Of a DNA stretch of 64,000 nucleotides, positions 1-10,900 are shown piece after piece. The stretch is from Chryseobacterium indologenes (GTDB lineage Bacteria > Bacteroidota > Bacteroidia > Flavobacteriales > Weeksellaceae), in the NCBI GenBank assembly GCA_001013295.1, contig LAZY01000001.1:1-64000 (forward strand). The letters are read 5' to 3'. Made by a program: the position numbers and the translations under genes. Under the pieces are notes generated by a model that was not told where the DNA came from, did no database searches, and saw only the letters and a list, made by a program, of their open reading frames with translations. Position 1 is the first letter of the stretch. Every line of letters starts with the position of its first letter.

Positions 1-94
1 GTATCTCAACGAGTTTATTTACAAATTAAACAGACGGTATTTTGGAGACAAACTCTTTGACAGACTAGTAATTGCGAATATAACAGGTGCATAA
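1..94 (+). CDS. IS1595-type transposase, C-terminal end (partial)
   Basis: The first bases read open in frame 2 for 30 codons to a TAA at 92-94. The peptide starts YLNEFIYKLNRRYFGDKLF and ends in RLVIANITGA. The pattern YLNEF-x3-NRR followed by FDRL is the characteristic C-terminus of IS1595/ISXO2-type DDE transposases. The 5' part lies outside the window. No terminal inverted repeat was identified downstream because only one IS end is visible. It marks the left edge of the lipid-synthase cluster as a site of past transposition. The family call rests on this short tail only. Confidence 0.6.
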   Translation, partial: YLNEFIYKLNRRYFGDKLFDRLVIANITGA

Positions 95-372
95 ACGGAT
101 AATCAGAAAATAAAATGACCATAACAATAAACCATAAAATGATATGTATAAAACAATTTTTTTATTCCTATTAAAATTATCAATTTCTTAACCTACCTGT
201 TCAAATAATTCACAAAACGCATTTCCTTATTTTCCTCCTATATTATTACAATTCAGTTTCATGTGAAATAAATTAGAATTTTTACGATTTTCGTAAAGCC
301 GATTTACAGACATTTAACCCCAATATTGCCATATTATTTTTTTGTAATATTAAAGAAAACAAATCTCTTGTT

Positions 373-405
373 TTTGAAATATTTTATTTTTTATTCCTAT
401 CTTTG
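373..405 (+). promoter_or_regulatory. Bacteroidota-type promoter of the lipid cluster
   Basis: TTTG at 373-376 is followed, after 21 bp, by TATCTTTG at 398-405. This matches the flavobacterial consensus TTG-N17-23-TAnnTTTG (-33/-7). Predicted transcription start is near 412. It is the best promoter match upstream of the synthase genes. No experimental start site is known to me. Confidence 0.6.
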
Positions 406-418
406 CTTAACATTTCTT

Positions 419-446
419 TAACTATAATTCTTTATAATTATAGTTA
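419..446 (+). promoter_or_regulatory. Perfect 11-bp inverted repeat just after the promoter
   Basis: TAACTATAATT (419-429) and AATTATAGTTA (436-446) are perfect reverse complements separated by 6 nt. The element begins about 14 bp after the -7 motif, so it could be a repressor operator overlapping the initial transcribed region or a 5' mRNA hairpin. It is AU-rich, so a DNA operator is at least as likely as a stable RNA stem. Confidence 0.45.
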
Positions 447-643
447 CTAGGATTGTGCCGGCTTGTTTATAATGAATAAGAAAATAAAATGTATACTTTA
501 ATAGCGTTTGAATAATTAACATTTGTTTGTTAAAAAATTATTACTAAATTGCATTTATGATTAAACATATATCATAAATTTATTATTTTTATTCACTCAT
601 AATAAGAAAACACTCTTTTTCCCTACAGGATTAGAGTTTTATT

Positions 644-838
644 ATGAAACCGTATATTATTTTCAATACTATAGATGAGATGAAAAACTTGACCAATGCA
701 AGGCTAAAGCCTTATGAAAAGCCGAAAACCGACCTTACTCCCGACAATTCCCGGGCTGACAGTACTTTATTGAAAAATAATTATAAAAAAGACTTTATAA
801 TTAAAGATATAATAAGAACCAATTTTATTCGTTCATAG
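644..838 (+). CDS. Small 64-aa ORF resembling the N-terminus of the next gene
   Basis: A 64-codon ORF lies between the promoter and the large synthase gene. It has an internal ATG at 680 that begins MKNLTNARLKPYEKPKTDL. This lines up without gaps with the synthase start MKNLTIIGLTPFERPDVNL. Over the first 63 nt of each (680-742 and 907-969) I count 44 identical bases. The rest (Asn/Lys/Asp-rich) matches nothing I know. It may be a degenerate 5' duplicate of the synthase gene, a regulatory leader peptide or a small structural peptide. No signal peptide or membrane segment is visible. Confidence 0.35.
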   Translation: MKPYIIFNTIDEMKNLTNARLKPYEKPKTDLTPDNSRADSTLLKNNYKKDFIIKDIIRTNFIRS

Positions 839-906
839 CAGGCATTAACTCTCTATATCAAAGAGTTGGTGTTTGTGGTGGAATTTTTTACTAACATATC
901 AACGCC

Positions 907-3900
907 ATGAAAAACTTAACCATTATTGGACTAACGCCTTTTGAAAGGCCGGATGTCAATCTTATGCCTAAAATGCATCAGGCGGGTATATTTCCTGTTT
1001 TAAGCTTAGGGCATGAATTGTCAACTGCCGAGGAAGCTTTGCGCCTCCTTGACCAATTAGATATACCTTCGTATGGTATTTACATTTCTAACGAGATTTT
1101 TTTGGCACTTCAATTTCCCGAGAAAGTGACATTTGCCATCCTACCGTCCGGAATGTCAATCAATCAGAACTCAAACCTGAATTTCATCTGTCAGGTAACC
1201 AGTTTAGAGGAAGCAAGACAAGCGGAACAGGCAGGAGCAAAAGGAATTATTATTAAAGGAAATGAAGCAGGAGGCCAAATCGGTTACGAATCTACATTCG
1301 TATTGTTCCAGCGCATTATCAAGGAAATAAAAAGCATTCCTGTATGGGTACAAGGAGGAATAGGACTCCATACCGCTGCAGCTGTAAAAGCTTTAGGAGC
1401 AACAGGAGTTGTTCTGGACAGCCAACTTGCTTTATTCCCTGAAAGCTCTGTTCCGCAAGATATTAAAGATTTATCATCAAAACTGAACGGAACGGAGACA
1501 AAGATCATTGCCAATCACCGGGTATTGGTAAGACCTAATTCCCCTTCATTACCGGATGACATCACTGCTGAAGAACTCAGATCATATTTTACAGGTCTTG
1601 ATGTAAGCAGGAATTACATTCCGATGGGACAAGACATCTCATTGGCAGTAGACCTGTATGAGGAGTTCAGAACATTAAAAAAACTAACCTTCGGACTTAA
1701 AGAGGCCATGTATGGTCATCTGAAGCAGGCAAAAGCTCTTCAGGTGATCGATCAGAATAATCCGTTAGCTCAGGAACTTGGGCTTACTTATCCGATTGCA
1801 CAGGGACCGATGACCCGTGTAAGTGATGTTCCCGGATTTGCCAATGCAGTAGCAGAAGCCGGAGCTTTGCCATTTGTTGCCTTATCCTTATTGAAAGGAA
1901 ACTCAGCAAAATCTTTGGTAATGGAAACTAAAGAACTGGCAGGTAACAAAACATGGGGTGTAGGAATTTTAGGATTTGCCCCTCAGGAACTAAGGGATGA
2001 ACAGACTTCTTATATCCTTGAAGCAAAACCACCTGTCGTTTTAATCGCAGGCGGAAGACCGGCACAGGCTAAAGTATTTGAAAAAGCAGGAATAAAGACG
2101 TTCCTGCACGTTCCATCTCCTGCCCTATTGGATATTTTCCTTAAAGAAGGGGCTAAGAGCTTTATTTTCGAAGGCCGTGAATGCGGTGGCCACGTAGGTC
2201 CACTATCCAGCATGGTGCTTTGGGAAAAACAAATTGAACGTATCTTAAAAGAAGATCATCCGGAAAATATCAGTGTATTTTTCGCCGGTGGAATCCATAA
2301 TGATTTTTCAACAGCATTCGTTTCTATCATGGCCGCTCCATTAGCTGCTAGAGGAGTAAAAGTAGGTGTATTGATGGGAACCGCTTATCTGTACACTCAG
2401 GAAGCTGTACAAACCGGAGCCATTCAGGAAGAATTCCAACTGCAGGCGATGCAGGCTAAGGATACCGTTCTATTAGAGACAGCTCCCGGCCATGAAACCC
2501 GTTGTTTAAATACAGCATTTGCTAACCACTTCAATACCGAAAAAGCTAAACTTTTAGCGGCCGGAACAGATAAAAAAGAAGTTTGGGAAAAGCTCGAAAA
2601 ACTCAATGTAGGTCGTTTAAGAATCGCAGCCAAAGGAATCGAACGTCAGGGAGATCAATTAGTGAATATTCCTAAAGACGATCAGTTGGATCTTGGAATG
2701 TACATGATCGGACAGATTGCTACCATGCACAATAAGGTGCTTACCCTTGAAGAACTTCACCAAAACGTTAGTATCAACAACTACGAATATATTCAAAACG
2801 CTGAATTATCAGAATTACCAACATCCAGTGAAAAACCATTAGACATCGCTATCGTAGGAATGGAATGTATTTTCCCGGGCGCTAAAAACCTGGATGAATT
2901 CTGGAGAAATATCATCTTAGGAAAAGACAGCGTTACCGAAGTTCCGGACGAAAGATGGAACAAAGATCTTTATTATAAACCGGATTCTGACGAAGCAGAT
3001 GTATCGCATTCAAAATGGGGTGGTTTCATTCCTAAAATTGATTTTGATCCATTGGCATTCGGTATTCCGCCACAATCTCTTGCTTCTATTGAACCTACCC
3101 AATTGCTTACTTTACTGGTAGCAAAACGTGCAATGGAAGATGCAGGATATGGTGAAAAACATGTGAATAGAGAAAACATCTCTGTAATCATCGGAGCTGA
3201 AGGAGGAAATGATCTTGCCAACAGCTATAGTTTCAGAGGATATTATAAACAAGTCTTCGGAGAACTTCACGAAGAAGTAAAAGAAGCATTCCCACATACT
3301 ACTGAGGATTCATTCCCAGGTATTTTGGCTAATGTGATCGCAGGTAGGATTACGAATCGCCTGGATTTAGGCGGAAGAAACTTTACCGTAGACGCAGCAT
3401 GTGCATCATCTTTAGCTGCTCTGGACTTAGCTTGCCAGGAACTTGTATTAGGCAAATCTGATATGGTTCTTGCCGGAGGTGCAGATTTACATAACGGCAT
3501 CAACGATTACCTGATGTTCTCCAGTACTCATGCCCTTTCCAGAAAAGGAAGATGTGCTACATTCGACAGTGAAGCAGACGGAATTGCCCTTGGAGAAGGA
3601 ATCGCAATCCTTGTTCTGAAAAGATATGAAGATGCGATCAACGATGGTGACCGTATTTATTCAGTAATCAAAGGAGTTGGCGGATCAAGTGATGGTAAAG
3701 CCCTTGGATTGACTGCTCCTAGAAAAGTAGGTCAGGTAAGAGCTCTTGAGCGTGCTTATACTCAGGCTGGAATCAGTGCTGCAGCTGTAGGATTGGTAGA
3801 AGCTCACGGTACCGGAACTGTGGTTGGAGACAAAACAGAATTAAGTGCTTTAACAAACCTATTCAGTCGTTCAGGGGCTTTACCGGGACAAACGCATTTA

Positions 3901-6900
3901 GGTTCTGTGAAGACACAAATTGGACATACCAAGTGTGCTGCAGGATTAGCAGGTTTAATCAAAGCTTCTCTTGCAGTTTACCATGGAGTAAAACCTCCTA
4001 CCCTTCACCTTAAGAAGCCAAACGCTTATTATAACGCACAAACCAGCCCATTCTCTTTCCATGCGGAAACAGGATTATGGACTGAGAAAAACAGATATGC
4101 TGGAATCAGTGCTTTCGGATTTGGAGGAACCAATTTCCACACGGTAATTGCTAACCATCCGAAAAAGGATGATTCTATTGCGATGCAGTCCTGGCCTTCA
4201 GAATTATTCGTGTTCCGTGGGGACACGTATGAAGAAGCCAAAGAACAATCAAGCCAGATCAAAACATTATTGGAAATCAATGATGAAATTCCATTAAAAG
4301 ATATTGCCTATAGTTTAAGCATCGTTTCAGAAAAACCAATTCAGTTCAGCATTGTTGCAGATAACGCAGTTGACCTCATGATGAAGCTCGAACTAGTATT
4401 GCTAGGGATTGAAACAAAAGATACTTTCACTGTTAACAAAAAAGAAGGTAAAGTAGCCTTCACATTCCCAGGACAAGGTAGTCAGAGAATCAATATGGCC
4501 CGTGATCTGTTCGTAGTCTTCCCGGCTATGCGTCAGATTATTGACAATTATCCTGAGCTTGAAAAAGTAGTTTTCCCTTCTACAACATTCAATGAAGCGG
4601 ATTTAAAGCAACAGAAAGAAACCATTAAAGATACCCGTCTGGCACAACCGCTATTAGGAATTGTTGATCTTGCATTAGCTAAATTCTTAGAATCATTAGG
4701 AATTATCCCTGATATGCTGGCAGGTCACAGCTACGGTGAATTACCGGCTTTGTGTTTCTCAGGAGTATTTGGAGAGGACAAATTAGTTGATTTAAGTATC
4801 CAGAGAGCACAGTCTATTTTAAATTCAGTAGAAGGTGGTGATCCGGGTTCTATGTTAGCTGCAAGTGCTACTCACGAACGTTTACAACCGATCATTGCTA
4901 AGGTGGAAGGATGTTATCCGGTTAACTTCAACGCGCCTACTCAATGTGTTATCGCCGGAAGTACGGAAGCTATCAATAAACTACTGGAAGTTCTTAGACA
5001 GGAAGGTATTTCTGCTAAAAAACTAGAAGTGGCATGTGCATTCCACAGCCCATTATTAAAAAAATCTAAAGGTTTATATGCTGAAGTATTAAAAGACGTT
5101 CCTTTCCAGGAAATGCAGATCCCTGTATGGTCTAATACAACAGCAAACGTATATCCTTCGAATCCGTCAGACATCAAAGAAAGACTGACCGAGCATTTGG
5201 TACAGCCAGTGAGATTCGTAGAACAGATGCAGGCGATGTATAACGATGGAGCAAGAATCTTCATCGAGGTAGGACCAGGAAAAGTCCTTACAGGATTGGC
5301 AAAATCATGTATTGAAAAAGACCAGTTGACTTTATATGTTGAGGACAGCAGCCGTAATAAATTCACTCATTTACTGTGCATGTTAGCTCAGTATTTAGGA
5401 ACAGGACGCAGCTTCAATATTGAGAAACTTTTCGATGGCCGTTTCGTTCAGCTTGTTGATATCAATCAGCCTGAACTGTACAAGAAAAGCCCTGCCATCT
5501 GGCGTGTTAACGGACAAGCTGCACATCCGACAACAGGTTCATTGCCTACTAATGGTGCACTCCCTATTATAAACCCTATTCCCATGAACAATTTTACTAC
5601 TCATAATACGCAAGCTCCTGCACCGGAAAGCCTTTCTACGGCAGAACGTATGCTGCAGGAATATTTAAACAGCATGAAATTAATGATACAGGCACAACGA
5701 GATGTGATGCTTTCCTTTATGGGACAGAATCCTCAGGTGAACCCAATGCCTGTTTACAATACTCCAATGCCTGCCCCCGCTTCTGAACGTACTATTCCTG
5801 TACAGCAGGTTCAACAAGCAACGGTTGCTGTCGCAGCTACTGCCGTTGCTGTAAAAGCAGCTCCAACAAGAGATATAAAGGCTTTATTACTACAGGTTGT
5901 AAGTGATAAAACAGGCTACCCACAGGAAATGCTGGGGATGGAAATGGACCTTGAAGCTGACTTGAGTATCGACTCTATCAAGAGAGTAGAAATCATCGGA
6001 ACCCTTCGTAACGAATTGGGAACCTTAGCTAAAGGCAATACCAATGAAGATATGGTGATGGAACAATTAGCAGGAATCAAAACCCTAAGCGGATTAGTTT
6101 CATGGCTTACTGAGTTTTCCGGAGCAGATACAACATCAGTAACTGTTGAAAAAAATGGAACTTCAGCTGAAGCGACTTCAATACCACAAGCAAAATCTGC
6201 TCTATCACTGGAAGATCTTCAAAATGCTATCCTGAATATCGTAAGTGAGAAAACAGGGTATCCGAAAGAAATGCTAGGACTTGACTTAGATTTAGAAGCA
6301 GACCTTAGTATTGACTCTATCAAACGTATGGAGATCATTGCAGATCTTAAAAACAAGATCGGTTTCGGAGAAAATCTTGAGCAGGCTGATGATGTGATGG
6401 AAAAATTGGCAGCTATTAAAACGCTTCGCGGATTGGCAAGCTGGATCAGTGAAATGAGCGGTGACACTACTGAAACAAAAAACGAAGCAAAGGAAGAAGT
6501 AACTTCTGAGCCGACTAACAATGTATTATCACGTCTTCGTTTTGACATCACCCCTACAGATGCTTCTTCTGTACAGAATACAGAAGTTCTTCAGGGAAAA
6601 CGTTTCGCCATTACTCAGGATGACACCCAACAAACCTCAGCAATCAAAACCGAGTTGGAAAAACACGGAGCTATCGTAGAATTGGTAGACGCAGGCAAGG
6701 ATCTTTCCCACGTTGATGGATTAATCATGCTGGACCTGTTCTCAGCAACAGATAAGCCAAGCATCATCGATCATGTTGATTTGATTAAAAAACTTGATTT
6801 TGATAAAGCAAAATGGGTGTATTTAATCTCTGATATTGCAGCTCATATTCAGGAAGTAACTGATGTAAGTGTATTGCGTCATCACCAAGGTTATCCGGGG

Positions 6901-7947
6901 CTTTTCAAAAGTTTAGCAAGAGAATTTGATAACACAACTTGCAGATTAATCAGCCTAAGCAGTTCTCAGGAAGTAGATCAGATCGCTGACATTACTTTAA
7001 AAGAAATCTTAACCAACGACAAACCTGCTGAAGTGATTTATAAAAACGAAAAAAGGCATAAGGTAGACATTATCCCTTCCCCATTGTCAACAAGTTTAAA
7101 TGAAGCACACATTCAGTTAGATCAGAAATCAGTGGTATTGGTACTTGGAGGTGCACAGGGAATCACTGCAGAGTTAGTGAAACATATGTCTCAGGCTTAT
7201 CCATGTACTTATATTTTAGTTGGAAGATCAGCAGACCCAAGAAATGAAGCTTCTGCTAAAGAATTCGAAGGAATGAAAACGAAAGAGGAAATCAGAGCAT
7301 TCCTGATCAAATCCGGAAAATTCACTTCTCCTGCTGAGATTGAAAAGGAAACCACAAAAGTTTTCAAAAATAATCAAATCCTACGCACCATCCGTGATAT
7401 GGAAGCGCTTGGAAATACGATTATTTATCAATCATTAGACCTTTGTGACGAAAAAGGGTTAAGCAATCTGATCAGCGATATTTATGAAAAATACAGCCGT
7501 TTAGATGGAGTAATCCACGGAGCAGGTCTTTTAGAAGATAAATTATTCAAACAAAAAACCACTTCCTCATTCGGACGTGTATTTGATACCAAAGTAAAAC
7601 CACTTCGTGTATTGGCTGAACAGCTTCGTACAGAATGCCAGTTTGTGGTATTATTCTCAAGTATCGCATCGGTATACGGTAACAAAGGCCAGACAGATTA
7701 TGCTGCTGCCAACAGTGTATTGGATGATTATGCTAACGCTCTGAATAAAAGATTAAAAGGAAAAGTAATCTCCATCAACTGGGGACCTTGGAAAGGTGCC
7801 GGAATGGTTTCTTCCACCCTTGAATCAGAATACGAACGTAGAGGAATTTCCATGATCCCATTGGATGAAGGAAAAGAAATCTTCCTTAACGAAATAAAAT
7901 ACGGAACTGAAAGCCAAGTGCTTATCATGTCAGGAAATAATTGGTAA
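907..7947 (+). CDS. Secondary-lipid synthase: ER-ER-KS-AT-ACP-ACP-KR (PfaD/PfaA-like)
   Basis: Multidomain fatty-acid/polyketide synthase of 2346 aa, cytosolic. Residues about 1-240 and 270-610 are two TIM-barrel nitronate-monooxygenase/PfaD-like flavin domains. The second keeps GGHVGP near residue 427; in the first the equivalent is GGQIG, with Gln124 replacing the catalytic His. Next come a ketosynthase (about 640-1090; Cys832 in DAACASS, then EAHGTGT and GHTKCAAG), an acyltransferase (about 1180-1490; GHSYGE, Ser1275), two ACPs (Ser1690 and Ser1804 in LSIDSIKR) and a PUFA-type ketoreductase (GGAQGIT near 2079, Tyr2265 in TDYAAAN). The order equals PfaD fused ahead of PfaA. Family knowledge links such enzymes to long-chain lipid synthesis. 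It ends 19 nt before the partner synthase. The product chain is unknown. Confidence 0.9.
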   Translation: MKNLTIIGLTPFERPDVNLMPKMHQAGIFPVLSLGHELSTAEEALRLLDQLDIPSYGIYISNEIFLALQFPEKVTFAILPSGMSINQNSNLNFICQVTSLEEARQAEQAGAKGIIIKGNEAGGQIGYESTFVLFQRIIKEIKSIPVWVQGGIGLHTAAAVKALGATGVVLDSQLALFPESSVPQDIKDLSSKLNGTETKIIANHRVLVRPNSPSLPDDITAEELRSYFTGLDVSRNYIPMGQDISLAVDLYEEFRTLKKLTFGLKEAMYGHLKQAKALQVIDQNNPLAQELGLTYPIAQGPMTRVSDVPGFANAVAEAGALPFVALSLLKGNSAKSLVMETKELAGNKTWGVGILGFAPQELRDEQTSYILEAKPPVVLIAGGRPAQAKVFEKAGIKTFLHVPSPALLDIFLKEGAKSFIFEGRECGGHVGPLSSMVLWEKQIERILKEDHPENISVFFAGGIHNDFSTAFVSIMAAPLAARGVKVGVLMGTAYLYTQEAVQTGAIQEEFQLQAMQAKDTVLLETAPGHETRCLNTAFANHFNTEKAKLLAAGTDKKEVWEKLEKLNVGRLRIAAKGIERQGDQLVNIPKDDQLDLGMYMIGQIATMHNKVLTLEELHQNVSINNYEYIQNAELSELPTSSEKPLDIAIVGMECIFPGAKNLDEFWRNIILGKDSVTEVPDERWNKDLYYKPDSDEADVSHSKWGGFIPKIDFDPLAFGIPPQSLASIEPTQLLTLLVAKRAMEDAGYGEKHVNRENISVIIGAEGGNDLANSYSFRGYYKQVFGELHEEVKEAFPHTTEDSFPGILANVIAGRITNRLDLGGRNFTVDAACASSLAALDLACQELVLGKSDMVLAGGADLHNGINDYLMFSSTHALSRKGRCATFDSEADGIALGEGIAILVLKRYEDAINDGDRIYSVIKGVGGSSDGKALGLTAPRKVGQVRALERAYTQAGISAAAVGLVEAHGTGTVVGDKTELSALTNLFSRSGALPGQTHLGSVKTQIGHTKCAAGLAGLIKASLAVYHGVKPPTLHLKKPNAYYNAQTSPFSFHAETGLWTEKNRYAGISAFGFGGTNFHTVIANHPKKDDSIAMQSWPSELFVFRGDTYEEAKEQSSQIKTLLEINDEIPLKDIAYSLSIVSEKPIQFSIVADNAVDLMMKLELVLLGIETKDTFTVNKKEGKVAFTFPGQGSQRINMARDLFVVFPAMRQIIDNYPELEKVVFPSTTFNEADLKQQKETIKDTRLAQPLLGIVDLALAKFLESLGIIPDMLAGHSYGELPALCFSGVFGEDKLVDLSIQRAQSILNSVEGGDPGSMLAASATHERLQPIIAKVEGCYPVNFNAPTQCVIAGSTEAINKLLEVLRQEGISAKKLEVACAFHSPLLKKSKGLYAEVLKDVPFQEMQIPVWSNTTANVYPSNPSDIKERLTEHLVQPVRFVEQMQAMYNDGARIFIEVGPGKVLTGLAKSCIEKDQLTLYVEDSSRNKFTHLLCMLAQYLGTGRSFNIEKLFDGRFVQLVDINQPELYKKSPAIWRVNGQAAHPTTGSLPTNGALPIINPIPMNNFTTHNTQAPAPESLSTAERMLQEYLNSMKLMIQAQRDVMLSFMGQNPQVNPMPVYNTPMPAPASERTIPVQQVQQATVAVAATAVAVKAAPTRDIKALLLQVVSDKTGYPQEMLGMEMDLEADLSIDSIKRVEIIGTLRNELGTLAKGNTNEDMVMEQLAGIKTLSGLVSWLTEFSGADTTSVTVEKNGTSAEATSIPQAKSALSLEDLQNAILNIVSEKTGYPKEMLGLDLDLEADLSIDSIKRMEIIADLKNKIGFGENLEQADDVMEKLAAIKTLRGLASWISEMSGDTTETKNEAKEEVTSEPTNNVLSRLRFDITPTDASSVQNTEVLQGKRFAITQDDTQQTSAIKTELEKHGAIVELVDAGKDLSHVDGLIMLDLFSATDKPSIIDHVDLIKKLDFDKAKWVYLISDIAAHIQEVTDVSVLRHHQGYPGLFKSLAREFDNTTCRLISLSSSQEVDQIADITLKEILTNDKPAEVIYKNEKRHKVDIIPSPLSTSLNEAHIQLDQKSVVLVLGGAQGITAELVKHMSQAYPCTYILVGRSADPRNEASAKEFEGMKTKEEIRAFLIKSGKFTSPAEIEKETTKVFKNNQILRTIRDMEALGNTIIYQSLDLCDEKGLSNLISDIYEKYSRLDGVIHGAGLLEDKLFKQKTTSSFGRVFDTKVKPLRVLAEQLRTECQFVVLFSSIASVYGNKGQTDYAAANSVLDDYANALNKRLKGKVISINWGPWKGAGMVSSTLESEYERRGISMIPLDEGKEIFLNEIKYGTESQVLIMSGNNW

Positions 7948-7966
7948 CCCTCTGTATACACTAAAC

Positions 7967-10900
7967 ATGAAAAAAACAGATGTTGCTGTAGTTGGACTAT
8001 CCTGCGTCTTTCCCGGGGCGCAGGATGCCCATACTTTTTGGCAGAATATTGTCAATAAAGTAGATTCTACCCAATCCGCTCCGGCAGATAGGATAGATCC
8101 GGTGCATTTTAGCGATGCCACCAACCCTGTCGATCGTTTCTATTGCCAACGAGGCGGGTTTATTCCTGATTATGAGTTTAATCCTACCACTTTTGGGATT
8201 TTACCCCTTGCGGTGGAAGGAACAGAACCTGATCACTTACTGACCCTTGATTTAGTTCAGAAAGCTTTAGAGGATGCCGGAGTATTTCAAAAGAATACTT
8301 CCCTTGAAAAAGCAGGAATTATCATTGGGAAAGGAAATTATACCGGGCCGGGAGCTACCCGTGCCATTGAAATTGTAAGAACCGGAGAACAGATTTCCTC
8401 TTTATTGCAGGAATTGCTGCCTCAGGTATCTTCTGCTGATATTGAAAAAGTAAAACATGCTTTCCAGGAGCGAAAAGGACGTTTCGCTGCCGATACTGCC
8501 ATGGGATTAATTCCTAATCTGGTAGCTTCATTGGTCGCTAACCGTTTTGACCTTGGAGGTGTCGCTTTTACTGTGGATGCTGCTTGTGCCAGTGCCCTAA
8601 TCGCTGTAGATCATGCGGTACAGGAACTTCAGCGAGGTCGTTCTGATATGATGATCGCCGGAGGTGTTCACACCGGACAAAATGCTGCTTTCTGGAGTAT
8701 TTTTGCTCAATTGGGAGCAATGTCCCGTCAACAGCAAATCAAGCCCTTCAGTATGGACGCTGATGGATTACTGATTGGAGAAGGTTGTGGTTTCGTCGTG
8801 CTAAAACGATTGGAAGACGCTGTTCGCGATCAGGATAAAATCTATGCAGTAATCAAAGGTGTGGGTGTCAGCAGTGATGGTAACGGAACCAGCGTGATGA
8901 GCCCATCAGTAAAAGGACAGCTGAAAGCTTTAGAACAAGCCTGGATCAATGCTGATCTGGATAAAAATAAAGTAGGTTACCTGGAAGCCCATGGAACCGG
9001 AACTCCGCTTGGAGATAAAACAGAACTTCAGACCTTAGCACAGTTTTTTGGAAAAGAAGAAGCTGCTCCTGTAGCAGGAATCGGTTCTGTAAAATCCAAT
9101 ATCGGCCATGCCATGCCGGCTGCCGGAATCGCAGGATTAATTAAAACCTGTCTGGCTTTACACCACGATACTTTACCACCAACCTTATACTGTGAAAATC
9201 CTACTGCAGACATGCAGAACACAAGATTTGAGCCTGTACAGGAAGCTAAAAACTGGTCAAAAACCGGACTGCCAAAAGTAGCAGCAGTCAACGCTTTCGG
9301 ATTTGGTGGAATCAATGCACACGTTGTTCTTGAAGGCTATGATATGCCGAAAAAAGACAAAGTATTGCTATTGGCAAGACCTACCCATGCAGAATTGGTT
9401 TCTGCATTACAAAATAACGATACGACTTTAGGAGAAGGAGATTTCAGAGTAGCGATATTCGATCCAACCCCTGCAAGAGTAGAAAAAGCCCTTAAAATTG
9501 TTTCTAAAAACCTAATCTGGAAAAACAAACAGGACATCTGGTATACTTCTACTCCATTGTTAAAAGACGGTGGTAAAGTAGCCTTTGTATTCCCAGGTTT
9601 GGATGGACTGGCAAAAGGTGAAGTGGAAAGTGTAAGCCGTTATTTCGGATTAACAGCACCAATAGAAACGGAAGGTGAAGGCCTTTTAACCGATGCTTTA
9701 AATATCTTCAATAATTGCAGTATCCTTGACAATTCATTGAAAAAACTGGGAATTATTCCGGATATGAATGCCGGACACAGTTTAGGAGAATGGCTGGCAG
9801 GCTATTCATCAGAGTTAGCAGAAGCCAATTCTGTAAAAGCCTTGATCGATGTCTTGAATCCTGAAACTTTTGAATTAAAAGATTCCAAATTCATTGCCAT
9901 CGGAGCAGGAATTGATGTCGTACAGCCTTTTATTACTGAAATTTCAGACCTGTATATTTCTAACGACAACTGCCCTAATCAGGTCATTCTTTGTGGTAGT
10001 AATGCTGCATTGGATGAATTGGTTCCTTTGTTAAAGGCAAAACAGATCTTCCATCAGGTATTGCCGTTCCAGTCTGGATTCCACTCTCCTTTTATCGCTG
10101 ATAAACTGGATGTGATCCTTGCCGGAATGGAAAAAGCACAGTTCCAGAAAACGAAGATCCCGTTATGGTCTGCTACAACTTTAGAACCTTATCCGGCAGA
10201 TCAGGCAGCGATCAGAAAACTGAGTGCAGAGCATTTGGTAGAACCTGTTCGCTTCCGTGAACTGACGGATAAATTATACGAAGAAGGCGTAAGAGTATTC
10301 ATTCAGGTGGGTACAGGAGGTCTGATCGGATTTATTGATGATACCTTGAAAGGAAAAGCATTCAGTACGATTGCTTCCAGCGTTCCTGCCCGTTCTGCAT
10401 TAGCCCAGTTACAGCGTGTGGTTGCTTCCCTATTTGTAGAAGGTAAAACCATTGCTCTTGACTTTTTAGAGCTTCAGCAGCATTCAAAAAAACCATCAGG
10501 AAAAGGCATTAAACTGGAATTAGGTTCGCCTATTATCAGAAATTTTAAAGAAGTAAAAGCATTAGCTCAAGCCTTTGAAACACCAAAACAATATACTGCT
10601 TCAGCTTCAGCCATGACTGCTAAAAATGGACATCCGCTGGTACAGGCATTCCAGGACAACGTTAACGATATGATCCGTATGCAGGAAGAAGTTCTTACTT
10701 TATTCCAAAACCGTCCGGAGATTACCATTCCACGTCCTGCTCAGGCTGCTCCTGTAACACAATATGCTACTCCACAAGCACCGAGAAGTACAACTTTCAC
10801 AAAAGATCTGTATGTAACGCTGGAAAGCCATCCATATCTAATCGATCACAGCTTATTGAGGCAGCCTAAAGGATGGGCTCATGTAGCCGATATGGAACCG

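Larger units (their letters stand above)
95..643. other. AT-rich intergenic and leader region
   Basis: About 550 bp with no convincing gene. The first half is featureless AT-rich sequence next to the transposase tail. The second half holds a Bacteroidota-type promoter (373-405) and, just downstream, a perfect palindrome (419-446), annotated separately. If that promoter drives the lipid cluster, the transcript carries a leader of almost 500 nt that includes the 64-codon ORF at 644-838. Confidence 0.5.

Noticed and set aside
4941..5366. 141-aa minus-strand ORF
   Set aside because: Lies opposite the acyltransferase domain of the synthase, has unnatural Ser/Cys-rich composition and no motif; a shadow of the real gene.
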